Part shown: positions 8,436 to 16,984 of the stretch, in pieces | Numbering within the stretch: position 1 is the stretch's first letter | How the letters are laid out: each line of letters starts with the position of its first letter | From: Mediterraneibacter butyricigenes | GTDB taxonomy: Bacteria; Bacillota; Clostridia; Lachnospirales; Lachnospiraceae | Length of the DNA: 64,000 bases | Direction: 5' to 3' | NCBI RefSeq assembly: GCF_003574295.1 | Contig: NZ_BHGK01000001.1 | Span: 1,860,001-1,924,000, forward strand | The notes under the pieces: generated by a model | The model's database searches: none | What the model was told of the DNA's origin: nothing | Seen by the model: the letters and a program-made list of their open reading frames with translations, nothing else | Program-made: the position numbers and the translations under genes

Positions 8436-8735
8436 TTATAGGATGTTCATCGCTTTCAAATAATCTTTAACGAGATTATGGAATTTTTCATAATCAATCA
8501 GAAGGACAGAAAGAACTTTATTGTATTCCAATTCTAAGTCAACAATGAAATCTGTCATAACATCGTGCATATTTTTAGTGTATCCACTTATGATAACCGC
8601 AATATCGATATCTGAGTCGGAGGTTTGGGTTCCTCGCGCAACAGAGCCATATAGGATAATGCTATTAATAGAATCATGAAAAATATTTAAAAGGCCTGGA
8701 ATCAGTTTTTCAAACATTTCTGCATAGTTCTCCAT
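8436..8735 (-). CDS. MNT-type minimal nucleotidyltransferase domain protein
   Basis: A 99-residue protein of the DNA polymerase beta-like nucleotidyltransferase superfamily. The motif LYGSVARGTQTSDSDIDIAVI contains the GS..RG..SDxD metal- and nucleotide-binding core at about residues 28-48. These minimal proteins usually act as antitoxins or AMPylating partners of an adjacent HEPN protein, but no HEPN reading frame lies on either side. The gene is AT-richer than its surroundings and lies inside a 12-bp inverted repeat, which suggests arrival as a small cassette. It may be a remnant of a HEPN-MNT pair or a free-standing enzyme. Confidence 0.82.
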   Translation of the reverse strand: MENYAEMFEKLIPGLLNIFHDSINSIILYGSVARGTQTSDSDIDIAVIISGYTKNMHDVMTDFIVDLELEYNKVLSVLLIDYEKFHNLVKDYLKAMNIL

Positions 8736-8817
8736 TTACATATCTCCTTCCTATCACTATTGATGCCTTTTTTTTTATCTTATTTCCATAATAAAATCAA
8801 TCTATTCAAAACCAGTA

Positions 8818-8829
8818 GATTTGCTATAT
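8818..8829 (+). repeat. Right arm of the 12-bp inverted repeat
   Basis: GATTTGCTATAT mirrors 8422-8433. The span between arms is about 408 bp. Confidence 0.6.
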
Positions 8830-8854
8830 GATAGGGGATTTAGGATATTTTTGC

Positions 8855-8914
8855 AAAAAGGAAGGAGCATCGCTCCGTAACTGGTAAAGCAGTTATTTTG
8901 CGACACTCCCTTTT
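8855..8914. other. Structured intergenic element with three nested stems
   Basis: Within 60 nt there are GGAGC-atc-GCTCC (8864-8876), AACTG-gtaaag-CAGTT (8879-8894), and an outer pairing of AAAAGGaaGGAG with CTCC-CTTTT (8856-8914). Together they form a three-way junction between the nucleotidyltransferase promoter region and the end of the reductase gene. It could be a terminator for the minus-strand reductase gene or a dispersed palindromic repeat. Confidence 0.45.
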
Positions 8915-8968
8915 ATCTATTTCTTTAGGAGTTTTACATAGAAGCAGGCATAATGTAATGCATGAGGA

Positions 8969-10948
8969 TTACAGGTACAAAGCTGCATCGTATCCCTGGT
9001 GGACTGCAGTGCGGATCAGTCCCGGCTGATAGCAATCGCCGATACAATGGAAATCAATGACTGTATCACGCAATGTTTCTACGGTATCTTCATTTGCTGC
9101 GATACCGGTTGCGACAATGACTTTGTCGGCTTTCAATTCGATGCGGTTACCATCTTTGTCTTCGCAGATCATGCCGTCGTCGGTAATCTCCACGCATTTG
9201 GTGTTCAGCATGACATTGACATGATTCTTGTCGATGTTTGTCTGAAGAGCATCCAGCTGCATGGCGCCGGTTCCCGGGTATGGAGTATTTGGTCCGGAAG
9301 CCAGTGCATCGGACATTTCAACGATGGTAGACTTCTTTCCGGCAAGAGCCAGACCGATGGCACATTCTGCACCGGCGAATCCTCCGCCGAGTACCAGGAT
9401 GTTTTCACCGATTTCCGGTTCATCTCTGTAATAATCTACGATCTGGATGGCTTTTTCAATGCCCTTGATCGGTGGCAGGATCGGATGACCGCCGACTGCG
9501 GCAAAGACTACATCCGGCTGGATCGTTTCGATCAGTTCAGGAGTTACTTCTGTGTTCAGACGGACATCTACGGCGCTCTTACCAAGTTGGTAGATCAGAT
9601 AGTTTTTATATTTTCCAATTCGTTCTTTGAAAGATTCTTTTTCTACGATATTGAGCAGACCGCCTAATTTGTCATCTTTTTCGCAGAGAATGACTTCATG
9701 GCCGCGTTGGGAAGCGATGATGGCAGCTTCCATACCGGCAGGGCCGCCTCCTGCGATCAGGACTTTCTGTTTTTCCGTAGGCAACTGCATGAATTTATAG
9801 TCACTGTCCCGTCCGATCTGCGGATTTACGGAACAATGTATAGGAAGGTTGAAGTAACCACCGGTCATGCAGGCAAGACAACGCAGGCAGGGGCGGATGT
9901 CTTTCAGTTTTCCGTGCATGGCTTTTTTCGGAAAATCCGGATCGGCGATCAGAGCACGGGCCATGACGATGTAGTCGATTTTTCCTTCTTCCAGCCACTG
10001 TTCTACGAGTGCAGGGTCAGTGACCGCACCAACAGTACCCACAGGAATCTTCACCACTTTTTTAATCTCAACGGCAGCAGCCAGGTTGTGCCCTTCGTTC
10101 ACATCAAACCAGGAAGGATCAGAAAGAATGGTGGTGTCGTGGAAATGAAGAGAGCCACAGGAGACCTGGATCATATCCACTCCGTGTGCTTCTAACATTT
10201 TACAGAACTCAATACTGTCTTCCAGTTGATAGCCGTCATACATGCCTTCTTTCCAGGAAATTCGTGCTTCGATGATGAAGTTAGGGCCGCAGTATTCACG
10301 GATTTTGTCCACGACCATCATGGTAAAGCGGGCACGGTTTTCCAGACTGCCGCCAAATTCATCGGTACGGGTGTTCAGAACCGGAGACAGGAACTGTGCC
10401 GGAAGCCAGCCGTGGCCGGCATGAAGCAGGACAGATTCAAATCCACAGTGTTTGGCGCGCAGCGCGACTTTTCCGTAACTGTCAGCAACTTTTTCGATGA
10501 TCTCCAGAGGCATGGCGGTGATCTTGTGGCGACGGATTCCGTAACCGTCTTTCTGGTCAAACTCATCGATCATATCACTGGGACCGTAGTTGATACGGTT
10601 GTCTTCATGAAAATGCATACCGGTATGGACCAGTTCCATGGAAGCGTGAGCTCCGTGTGCCTGGATCGCACTTGCCAAATTGTAAAAGCCGGGTTCGTTT
10701 TCCTTATCCCATGCGCGGACTTTCGGGTTCCAGGAAATATCAGCGGTTTCATCGACCAGAACATCTCCAAGGCAGACAACCGCAGCACCACCCTGGGCTC
10801 TTCGCCTTAAGTAATCTATGTTCTTGATCACTAGATGACGGTTGTCGGTAAGTTCTTTCAATCCGGTCGGACCGGCGAAAATACGGTTGCGAAAAGTAGT
10901 TTTCTTTACTTTTAAAGGGCTAAATAACATTGGGAAATATGGATTCAT
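8969..10948 (-). CDS. Old Yellow Enzyme-type FMN/4Fe-4S/FAD oxidoreductase (2,4-dienoyl-CoA reductase family)
   Basis: A 659-residue three-domain enzyme. It has an N-terminal FMN TIM barrel (about 1-340; FRNRIFAGPTG start, HAGHGWLPAQFLSP, MARALIADPDFP), a 4Fe-4S segment with CLRCLACM and HCSVNP (about 345-370), and a C-terminal FAD/NAD domain (VLIAGGGPAGMEAA, then VLGGGFAGAECAIGLA). This is the layout of 2,4-dienoyl-CoA reductase, clostridial enoate reductases and trimethylamine dehydrogenase relatives, which reduce C=C bonds or demethylate amines. The third cysteine is spaced CxxC-xx-C rather than the usual CxxC-xxx-C. ATG 10948 is preferred because AAAGGAGAG lies 7 nt upstream; a TTG at 10969 is the alternative. 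Its neighbours are amino-acid genes, so an enoate or amino-acid-derived substrate is plausible. Confidence 0.85.
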   Translation of the reverse strand: MNPYFPMLFSPLKVKKTTFRNRIFAGPTGLKELTDNRHLVIKNIDYLRRRAQGGAAVVCLGDVLVDETADISWNPKVRAWDKENEPGFYNLASAIQAHGAHASMELVHTGMHFHEDNRINYGPSDMIDEFDQKDGYGIRRHKITAMPLEIIEKVADSYGKVALRAKHCGFESVLLHAGHGWLPAQFLSPVLNTRTDEFGGSLENRARFTMMVVDKIREYCGPNFIIEARISWKEGMYDGYQLEDSIEFCKMLEAHGVDMIQVSCGSLHFHDTTILSDPSWFDVNEGHNLAAAVEIKKVVKIPVGTVGAVTDPALVEQWLEEGKIDYIVMARALIADPDFPKKAMHGKLKDIRPCLRCLACMTGGYFNLPIHCSVNPQIGRDSDYKFMQLPTEKQKVLIAGGGPAGMEAAIIASQRGHEVILCEKDDKLGGLLNIVEKESFKERIGKYKNYLIYQLGKSAVDVRLNTEVTPELIETIQPDVVFAAVGGHPILPPIKGIEKAIQIVDYYRDEPEIGENILVLGGGFAGAECAIGLALAGKKSTIVEMSDALASGPNTPYPGTGAMQLDALQTNIDKNHVNVMLNTKCVEITDDGMICEDKDGNRIELKADKVIVATGIAANEDTVETLRDTVIDFHCIGDCYQPGLIRTAVHQGYDAALYL

Positions 10949-10982
10949 AATCAATCTCTCCTTTATCAAATCTTATAAAATC

Positions 10983-11015
10983 TCTAATAGTTTTCTAATA
11001 GTTTTCTAATAGTTT
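10983..11015. repeat. Three tandem copies of an 11-nt unit
   Basis: TCTAATAGTTT is repeated exactly three times between the MalY-like gene and the reductase gene, both on the minus strand. Slippage would explain it; a role in the leader of the reductase is possible. Confidence 0.7.
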
Positions 11016-11029
11016 TAATACGTCATAAC

Positions 11030-12220
11030 TTAAAACCCCCGTTTTCGGTAAGCGTCATACAGCTGGGTGAGACCTTTTTCTAACAGTTGGCGGGAACAGC
11101 CGATATTCAGACGCATAAATCCCTCTCCGTCTCCACCAAACCAGGCACCTACATCCAGAGCAATGTTGCCTTCCATCAGACAGAATTTCTGAAGTTCTTC
11201 TGCAGAAAGGTTCAGATCACGGAAATCTAACCACAGCAGATAAGTAGCATCCGGCTTCTGGCATTTGATCTTTGGCATATGTTCTTTCAGAAACTGGTCC
11301 ACAAACAGGTAATTGTCCCAAAGATAATCGATCAGCTGTTCCAGATATTCCTCACATTCCGGATCTGAATAAGCTGCCTGAAATGCGGTGGCACCAAACA
11401 GATTGGTGATATAAAGAACTCGCTTCGTGGTTTCTGCTTCAAATTTCTTACGGAGTGTCTCGTTCGGAATAATGATAGCAGACAGCTGGAGTCCTGCAAT
11501 GTTAAAGGTTTTGGAAGGAGAAGCGGCAACGATACAGTTGGCTTCAATCTCTTTGCTGATGGCAGCAATAGAGTGGAACGTGCGGTGTCTGTACACCAGA
11601 TCGGAATGAATCTCATCTACAGCCAGTATCACATGATGCTTTACGCAGATCTCTCCGATGCGGCGAAGCTCTTCTTTAGTTAAAACACGGGATACCGGGT
11701 TGAGCGGATGGCAGAACAAAAGGAGTTTATTTTCCGGTCTGGCAGCCAGCGTTTCCAGCTCTTCAAAATTAATATTCCATTTTTCACCATCGAAGATCAG
11801 ATCATTTTTCACAAGATTGCGGCCGTTGTTGATGACAGACTCCCGAAAAGGATAGTAGACTGGTGGCTGGATAATGACTCCGTCTCCTGGCTCTGTAAAA
11901 GCGGCAACCATTGCGCTGAGAGCAGGGACGATACCATTGGTAAAAGTAACCCAGGAAGGATCTGCTTTCCAGTGATTGCGCTTCAGTTCCCACGCAGCGA
12001 TCAGTGCTCTGGAATCATCGGAGACTTTGGAGTATCCGTAGATCGGATGAGCGGCACGTTCCTGTACTGCTTTTACGATGGGACGGGGACAGGGAAAATC
12101 GGTGTCTGCGATCCAGTAAGGAAGCGCGTCTGGATTCTCCGGATAATCGATGCTGCGTCCGTCCCATTTGTAGCTGAGGGTTCCATTGCGGTCAATCATT
12201 TCATCAAAGTTATACTTCAT
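11030..12220 (-). CDS. MalY/PatB-type PLP C-S lyase or aminotransferase
   Basis: A 396-residue fold-type I PLP enzyme. Family hallmarks are YPENPDALPYWIADTDF near the N-terminus, VYGYS-like IYGYSKVSD, the NPVSRV segment, AVDEIHSDLVY, and the PLP lysine in ASPSKTFNIAGLQ. MalY/PatB proteins cleave cystathionine or cysteine conjugates to thiol, pyruvate and ammonia; some act as aminotransferases. It is divergent from the second YkvI-type transporter and a MarR gene, with matched operator-like sequences next to both promoters, so the three genes probably form one regulon for uptake and breakdown of a sulfur amino acid or related compound. The substrate is inference. Confidence 0.88.
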   Translation of the reverse strand: MKYNFDEMIDRNGTLSYKWDGRSIDYPENPDALPYWIADTDFPCPRPIVKAVQERAAHPIYGYSKVSDDSRALIAAWELKRNHWKADPSWVTFTNGIVPALSAMVAAFTEPGDGVIIQPPVYYPFRESVINNGRNLVKNDLIFDGEKWNINFEELETLAARPENKLLLFCHPLNPVSRVLTKEELRRIGEICVKHHVILAVDEIHSDLVYRHRTFHSIAAISKEIEANCIVAASPSKTFNIAGLQLSAIIIPNETLRKKFEAETTKRVLYITNLFGATAFQAAYSDPECEEYLEQLIDYLWDNYLFVDQFLKEHMPKIKCQKPDATYLLWLDFRDLNLSAEELQKFCLMEGNIALDVGAWFGGDGEGFMRLNIGCSRQLLEKGLTQLYDAYRKRGF

Positions 12221-12257
12221 TATAGTTGTTCCTCATTTCATGTAGTGTTACTAATTT

Positions 12258-12290
12258 AAGCGTATTAATTGTTAACGTATTTAAATAATA
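12258..12290. promoter_or_regulatory. Operator-like repeat, copy 1 (malY side)
   Basis: AAG(C)GTATTAATTGTTAA followed by TATTTAAATAATA; the copy at 12443-12476 shares TATTAATTGTTAA and TAAATAAT with the same spacing. TTAA-N3-TTAA and TATTTAAATA are dyads suited to a MarR dimer. It overlaps the -10 region of the malY promoter. Confidence 0.65.
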
Positions 12291-12313
12291 AATGGAATTT
12301 TTCAAAATTGCAA
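12285..12313 (-). promoter_or_regulatory. Promoter of the MalY-like gene
   Basis: On the minus strand TTGCAA (12313-12308), 17 nt, TATTAT (12290-12285), directly followed by operator copy 1. Confidence 0.6.
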
Positions 12314-12407
12314 TATCCTATTTTCACAAAAAGAGGAATGTCTTTTTGGTTATTTTTTTAACTACATTATTATAAATCTAAAAACAATTGAAAAGAGAAA
12401 AAATGCA

Positions 12408-12436
12408 TTGACTTTTTCGGAAAGATGGCTTATTAT
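12408..12436 (+). promoter_or_regulatory. Promoter of the second YkvI-type transporter
   Basis: TTGACT (12408-12413), 17 nt, TATTAT (12431-12436). Operator copy 2 begins 7 nt downstream of the -10, a typical repressor position. Confidence 0.75.
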
Positions 12437-12442
12437 GCAGGT

Positions 12443-12476
12443 AAGCATATTAATTGTTAATTACCTAAATAATATA
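12443..12476. promoter_or_regulatory. Operator-like repeat, copy 2 (transporter side)
   Basis: AAGCATATTAATTGTTAA followed after 5 nt by TAAATAATATA, matching copy 1. It covers the expected transcription start of the transporter. Confidence 0.65.
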
Positions 12477-12516
12477 AACGTGTTATCATTCCCAAGGAAT
12501 GAGAAAGGGTAAAATC

Positions 12517-13626
12517 ATGAGTGAAAAAAAGACAAAAGAATTTTCAGTTAAAACGCTGTTGATCCTTGCCGGATCTTATGTCTCTTTCGGAATCGGAGCA
12601 GGATTTGCCACGGGAGTTGAATTATTGCAGTTCTGGGCTCCTCACGGAGCTTCTGCCATCTTTGGACTGCTTATGTACTCTGCATTGATCTTGTTGTGTA
12701 TTGCAGTGGTATCAAGAGACTGTAGAAAATATAAACTTACAAATATGGAAATGATGTACAAGCATTATTGCGGAAAATATATCGGAACAGCCCTTCAGTG
12801 GTTTAATACGCTGACCTTCTTTTTGATGGTGGGAAGTATGATCGCAGGTGGAGCGTCTTCACTTCATCAGACATTTAAAATTCCGGTCTTTGCCGGAAAT
12901 ACGATCATGTTGGTAGCAGTGCTTGGAACCAGCATGCTTGGTATGAAAAAACTGACAGACATTCTGGGAAATATTGCGCCGATCATTATGCTGGCTGTAG
13001 TGATCATCTGTATTTACAGCTGCATTCACGGTACAGACGGATTTGCGGCCGGGGATCAGCTGATCCGTGCAAAGAGCGGACTGTCTATGTCCAGCAACCT
13101 GTTCTTCTGTGCGTTTTTGAACTTCACATATGCAGTATTGAATATGAGTGCCTACAGTGCCAACGTATCAACCCGTGCTGATCATCAGAAAGAACTGGTA
13201 TGGGGAAATGTCCTGGGACAGACTGTTACGGTATTATCTCAGATCTTTATTTTCATCGTATTTATCCTGAACGCCTCTATCGTTGCAGGAACAGACATTC
13301 CGCTTCTGATGCTGGCACAGAGACTGGGAACTGCATTCTATGCGTTCTATGGAATTATCTTGGTTCTGGCTACTTATACAACTGCAACAGGAATGGCCTG
13401 GGTAGCAGCTTCCAATATCCAGCCGGAGTCCAGCAAATGGTATAAACTGGCTGTAACAGCTGTTTGTATCGGAGCATTTATCTTTTCAAATTTCGGAACC
13501 TTTGGAGTTTTGATGAACTTCGTAATGAAGTTTGTATCTTACCTTGGCGTGGTGTTCTCTGTCTGCGTGATCGTGTCCAAGATTTACCGTGCAATGAAGG
13601 AATCCAAAGAAAATGTAGCAAATTAA
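12517..13626 (+). CDS. YkvI-family membrane transporter (second copy)
   Basis: A 369-residue membrane protein with about ten hydrophobic spans. The N-terminal motif GAGFATGVELLQFW parallels GGGYATGREI of the copy at 6307, so the two are paralogues of the YkvI family. ATG 12517 is preferred to ATG 12499 because AAAGGG lies 7 nt before it. It is divergent from the MalY-like gene and 53 nt before a MarR gene, which ties it to the same regulon. An amino-acid or thiol-containing substrate is inferred from that context. Confidence 0.8.
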   Translation: MSEKKTKEFSVKTLLILAGSYVSFGIGAGFATGVELLQFWAPHGASAIFGLLMYSALILLCIAVVSRDCRKYKLTNMEMMYKHYCGKYIGTALQWFNTLTFFLMVGSMIAGGASSLHQTFKIPVFAGNTIMLVAVLGTSMLGMKKLTDILGNIAPIIMLAVVIICIYSCIHGTDGFAAGDQLIRAKSGLSMSSNLFFCAFLNFTYAVLNMSAYSANVSTRADHQKELVWGNVLGQTVTVLSQIFIFIVFILNASIVAGTDIPLLMLAQRLGTAFYAFYGIILVLATYTTATGMAWVAASNIQPESSKWYKLAVTAVCIGAFIFSNFGTFGVLMNFVMKFVSYLGVVFSVCVIVSKIYRAMKESKENVAN

Positions 13627-13679
13627 AGCGTAGTCTGTTATAATAAGAGAAACAATAAGCAGAAATAAGGAGAACTGAA

Positions 13680-14189
13680 ATGGGGAATCAGTATGAACAG
13701 TATAAGGAATTGCTCCAGAGTTTTGATAAGGGATATGAATTGTGCTATGAATATGATTCTATGCCGCATCAATATGGCGATGAAGTATTATATCAGTCAG
13801 AGATGCATTTCCTTGAAGTAGTGGGAGACACTCCGTCGATCACGATCACCGTGATTTCCCAGCAGCTCGGAAAGACTAAGAGTGCATGTTCGCAGATGGT
13901 GCGAAAACTTGTAAAAAAGGAACTCCTGACCCAGGAACGCAATGAAAAGAACAACCGGGAATATTATCTGAATCTGACGGAGCGCGGAAAAGAGATTTAC
14001 GAAGTGCATAAAGAATTTGATGAGAAATGTATGCAGAGAACTTACAAAAGTCTGGCAGATTTTTCAGAGGAAGAGCTTCGAAGTTACATCTCCGTTCAGA
14101 AAACACTGAATCAGGTGTTTCAGAAGGATGTGGATGAGAACGGAGTCCTGGAAGTTGCGGGAAAAAGAAAAAAAAATAAGAGCAAATAA
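13680..14189 (+). CDS. MarR family regulator
   Basis: A 169-residue MarR protein. The winged helix is clear in the middle (ITVISQQLGKTKSACSQMVRKLVKKELLTQERNEKNNREYYLNLTERG, about residues 60-107), with dimerisation helices at both ends and a lysine-rich C-terminal tail. AAGGAGAAC precedes the ATG, and a TATAAT at 13639-13644 may give it a promoter besides read-through from the transporter. It is the natural candidate to bind the paired operators at 12258 and 12443 and repress both the transporter and the MalY-like gene. Confidence 0.9.
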   Translation: MGNQYEQYKELLQSFDKGYELCYEYDSMPHQYGDEVLYQSEMHFLEVVGDTPSITITVISQQLGKTKSACSQMVRKLVKKELLTQERNEKNNREYYLNLTERGKEIYEVHKEFDEKCMQRTYKSLADFSEEELRSYISVQKTLNQVFQKDVDENGVLEVAGKRKKNKSK

Positions 14190-14208
14190 AAAGAATGACA
14201 AGCGAGAA

Positions 14209-14245
14209 GGCAGACCGGAAATATCAAAATCCGGTCTGCCGTTTT
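14209..14245 (+). terminator. Terminator after the MarR gene
   Basis: GGCAGACCGG and CCGGTCTGCC form a perfect 10-bp stem, followed by GTTTTGTTG. Confidence 0.85.
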
Positions 14246-14307
14246 GTTGTGAGGGATACAGTGGCGTTGTTCTGTTAAAGGGCAGTTTTTTGCCTGATGA
14301 AAGAACA

Positions 14308-14336
14308 TTGAAACCCCGCCAGGACCGTTTTATAAT
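14308..14336 (+). promoter_or_regulatory. Promoter of the UvrA-like gene
   Basis: TTGAAA (14308-14313), 17 nt, TATAAT (14331-14336). The short leader carries a CCTGC-GTAA-GCAGG hairpin at 14347-14360 before the start at 14389. Confidence 0.75.
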
Positions 14337-14388
14337 AGAGAGGAATCCTGCGTAAGCAGGAGCAACCCGTGAAAGGAAATTCTGAAAG

Positions 14389-16875
14389 ATGATACCGAAG
14401 AAGATAAAAATCAAAGGTGCGAAAGTACACAATTTAAAAAATATAGATGTGGAGGTCCCGTTAAATGAAATTGTAGGGATTGCCGGAGTGTCCGGTTCCG
14501 GGAAATCTTCTCTGGCTTTGGGGGTTCTGTATGCGGAAGGCTCCAGACGATACCTGGAATCTTTATCCACTTATACCAGAAGACGAATGACCGGAGCGGC
14601 AAAAGCGCAGGTGGATGAAATCCTGTATGCCCCGGCGGCACTGGCACTGCATCAGCGACCTGGAGTCCCGGGAATCCGCAGTACCTTTGGAACAGGGACG
14701 GAGTTGTTAAACAGTCTAAGATTGATGTTTTCCAGGCTGGCAAGTCATCGATGTCCAAACGGACATATGGTCCCGCCGACGCTGGCCGTGGCGGCAGAGC
14801 AGGACATTTTTTGTCCGGTCTGCAATGCAAAAGTGGAACCGCCCAGTGCGGAAGAACTGGCATTTAACAGTCAGGGGGCCTGCCCGAGGTGCGGGGGAAC
14901 CGGAATGATCCGCACGGTGGATGAGCAGACGTTGGTTCCGGATGAATCCTTAAGTATCGATGAGGGAGCCGTGCGTCCCTGGCAAACGTTGATGTGGTCC
15001 TTGATGAAGGATATTGCCAGAGATCTTGGGGTGCGGACGGATGTGCCCTTTCGGGAATTGACGCCAAAGGAGCGGAAAATCGTATTTCACGGACCGGCGG
15101 TGAAGAAGCACATGATTTATCAGAATCAGACCAGTGGTGCAGCGGGCGAGATGGATTTTACCTATTTTAATGCAACGTACACCGTGGAAAATGCATTGTC
15201 TAAGGTGAAAGATGAAAAAGGAATGAAGCGGGTCGAAAAGTTTCTGAAAGAAGAGGTCTGCCCGGAGTGCGGAGGCAGCAGACTGTCGGAGAAAGCGAGA
15301 CGACCGAAGATTCGGGGAATCGGACTGGATGAAGTGTGTAAGATGACACTTTCTGCTCTACGAAACTGGGTGGAAGAGGTTCCGGTTTCTCTGCCGAAGG
15401 AAATGCGGCCGATGGCAGAAGCCATTTGTGAATCTTTCCAGGTAGCAGCGAAGCGGCTGATGGATCTTGGTCTGGGTTATCTGACCTTAGATCGTGCGGC
15501 TTCTACCCTTTCTACCGGGGAACGACAGAGAATGCAGCTTGCCAGAGCTGTGCGGAACCGAACGACGGGGGTAATGTACGTCCTGGATGAACCGTCGATC
15601 GGACTGCATCCCTCGAATATAGAAGGACTGAATGCCGTGATGCATGACCTGGTGGCAGACGGAAACTCTGTGATTCTGATAGATCATGCCCCACAGATTC
15701 TGTCGGAATCGGATTGGATTATTGAGATGGGCCCGAAAGCAGGAAGCAAGGGAGGCCAGGTGATTGCCGAGGGAACGGTGGCAGAGATTGCAAAAAATCC
15801 GGTTTCGATGATCGGTCCATTTTTGTCAGGAGAATCGGATCCACGACAGCGTGAACGCATCGACAAGGAGGAAATGTTCCAAAAAGGAGTGATCCGGATG
15901 TCTACCGGGTCCATTCATACAGTAAAACCTTTGGAAGTCGTGATTCCGAAGGGCAGGCTTACCGTTGTGACGGGAGTGTCAGGCTCTGGAAAAACCACAT
16001 TGGTACTGGAGAGTCTGATCCCGGCTTTGGAAGCGAAAATTCATGAAACCACCCTCCCAGAGCATGTAAAGGCGGTGGAGGCAGAGGGAATCTCTCAGGT
16101 GAAATTAATTGATGCCACACCCATTGGAATCAACGTGCGCTCCACAGTCGCGACCTATTCAAATGTCCATGATGAACTTCGGAAAGTTTTTGCAAAGACA
16201 GAACAGGCAAAAGAAAAAGGATATAAAGCGGGAGCTTTTTCCTACAATACGGGAAGTCTTCGGTGTCCGATCTGCGACGGAACCGGTCAGATCAGTCTGG
16301 ATGTACAGTTTTTGCCGGATGTGGATGTCCCGTGCCCGGAATGTAATGGTTCCAGATATGGAAAAGAGGCTGGAAAGATTTTCTATCGGGACAAAAAGGG
16401 ACAAGAGTATTCCCTTCCGCAACTGATGCAGATGGAAATCAGTACGGCGCTTTCTGTTTGTGACGGATGGAAGAGTGTACAGAGAAAATTACAGGTCTTA
16501 CAGGATCTGGGACTTGGCTATCTGACGCTGGGAGAAGAGACCCCAAGTCTGTCAGGTGGCGAGGCACAGCGGTTGAAGCTGGCAAGTGAAATGGGAAAAG
16601 GACAGGAAGAATCTGTCTTTATCTTTGACGAACCGACCATCGGGCTACATCCGCTGGACGTGCAGACTTTGATGAAAGTGTTTCAGACACTGGTGGATCA
16701 GGGAGCGACCGTTCTGGTGATTGAGCATGATTTGGATGTGATGAGAAATGCGGACTATATCATTGACATGGGGCCGGGAGGCGGCGAAGCCGGAGGACGG
16801 ATCGTTGCGTCCGGAACACCGGAAGAAATCGCGGCAAATCCGGACAGTGTAACCGGAAAATATCTGGGAGGATAG
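14389..16875 (+). CDS. Short UvrA paralogue (UvrA-like excinuclease ATPase)
   Basis: An 828-residue twin ABC ATPase, about 110 residues shorter than canonical UvrA. It has Walker A GVSGSGKSSLA near residue 33 and GVSGSGKTTLV near 530, ABC signature segments LSTGERQRMQLA and LSGGEAQRLKLA, and zinc-finger pairs FCPVCN/CPRCGGTG and RCPICDGTG/CPECNGSR. The reduced length between the first Walker A and first signature, where UvrA binds UvrB, fits the UvrA2/drug-resistance subgroup (DrrC-like), linked to tolerance of DNA-intercalating agents. It has its own promoter, and no uvrB or uvrC is adjacent. Whether it repairs DNA or protects against a compound cannot be told here. Confidence 0.88.
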   Translation: MIPKKIKIKGAKVHNLKNIDVEVPLNEIVGIAGVSGSGKSSLALGVLYAEGSRRYLESLSTYTRRRMTGAAKAQVDEILYAPAALALHQRPGVPGIRSTFGTGTELLNSLRLMFSRLASHRCPNGHMVPPTLAVAAEQDIFCPVCNAKVEPPSAEELAFNSQGACPRCGGTGMIRTVDEQTLVPDESLSIDEGAVRPWQTLMWSLMKDIARDLGVRTDVPFRELTPKERKIVFHGPAVKKHMIYQNQTSGAAGEMDFTYFNATYTVENALSKVKDEKGMKRVEKFLKEEVCPECGGSRLSEKARRPKIRGIGLDEVCKMTLSALRNWVEEVPVSLPKEMRPMAEAICESFQVAAKRLMDLGLGYLTLDRAASTLSTGERQRMQLARAVRNRTTGVMYVLDEPSIGLHPSNIEGLNAVMHDLVADGNSVILIDHAPQILSESDWIIEMGPKAGSKGGQVIAEGTVAEIAKNPVSMIGPFLSGESDPRQRERIDKEEMFQKGVIRMSTGSIHTVKPLEVVIPKGRLTVVTGVSGSGKTTLVLESLIPALEAKIHETTLPEHVKAVEAEGISQVKLIDATPIGINVRSTVATYSNVHDELRKVFAKTEQAKEKGYKAGAFSYNTGSLRCPICDGTGQISLDVQFLPDVDVPCPECNGSRYGKEAGKIFYRDKKGQEYSLPQLMQMEISTALSVCDGWKSVQRKLQVLQDLGLGYLTLGEETPSLSGGEAQRLKLASEMGKGQEESVFIFDEPTIGLHPLDVQTLMKVFQTLVDQGATVLVIEHDLDVMRNADYIIDMGPGGGEAGGRIVASGTPEEIAANPDSVTGKYLGG

Positions 16876-16984
16876 ATTCCGTCATGTTTGATAGAAAGAT
16901 CATAATAGTGAGACCATAAAAGCAAGACCACTAGAGTGACGAGGATATCTTTGAACGGATAAGAAGGAATAGGAGGAGAGAACA

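Noticed and set aside
8436-8735. HEPN-MNT toxin-antitoxin system
   Set aside because: No HEPN reading frame lies on either side; only the MNT half is present.
10226-10810. Long plus-strand reading frame opposite the reductase gene
   Set aside because: It is a shadow of the well-supported minus-strand flavoenzyme, with no ribosome site or domain.
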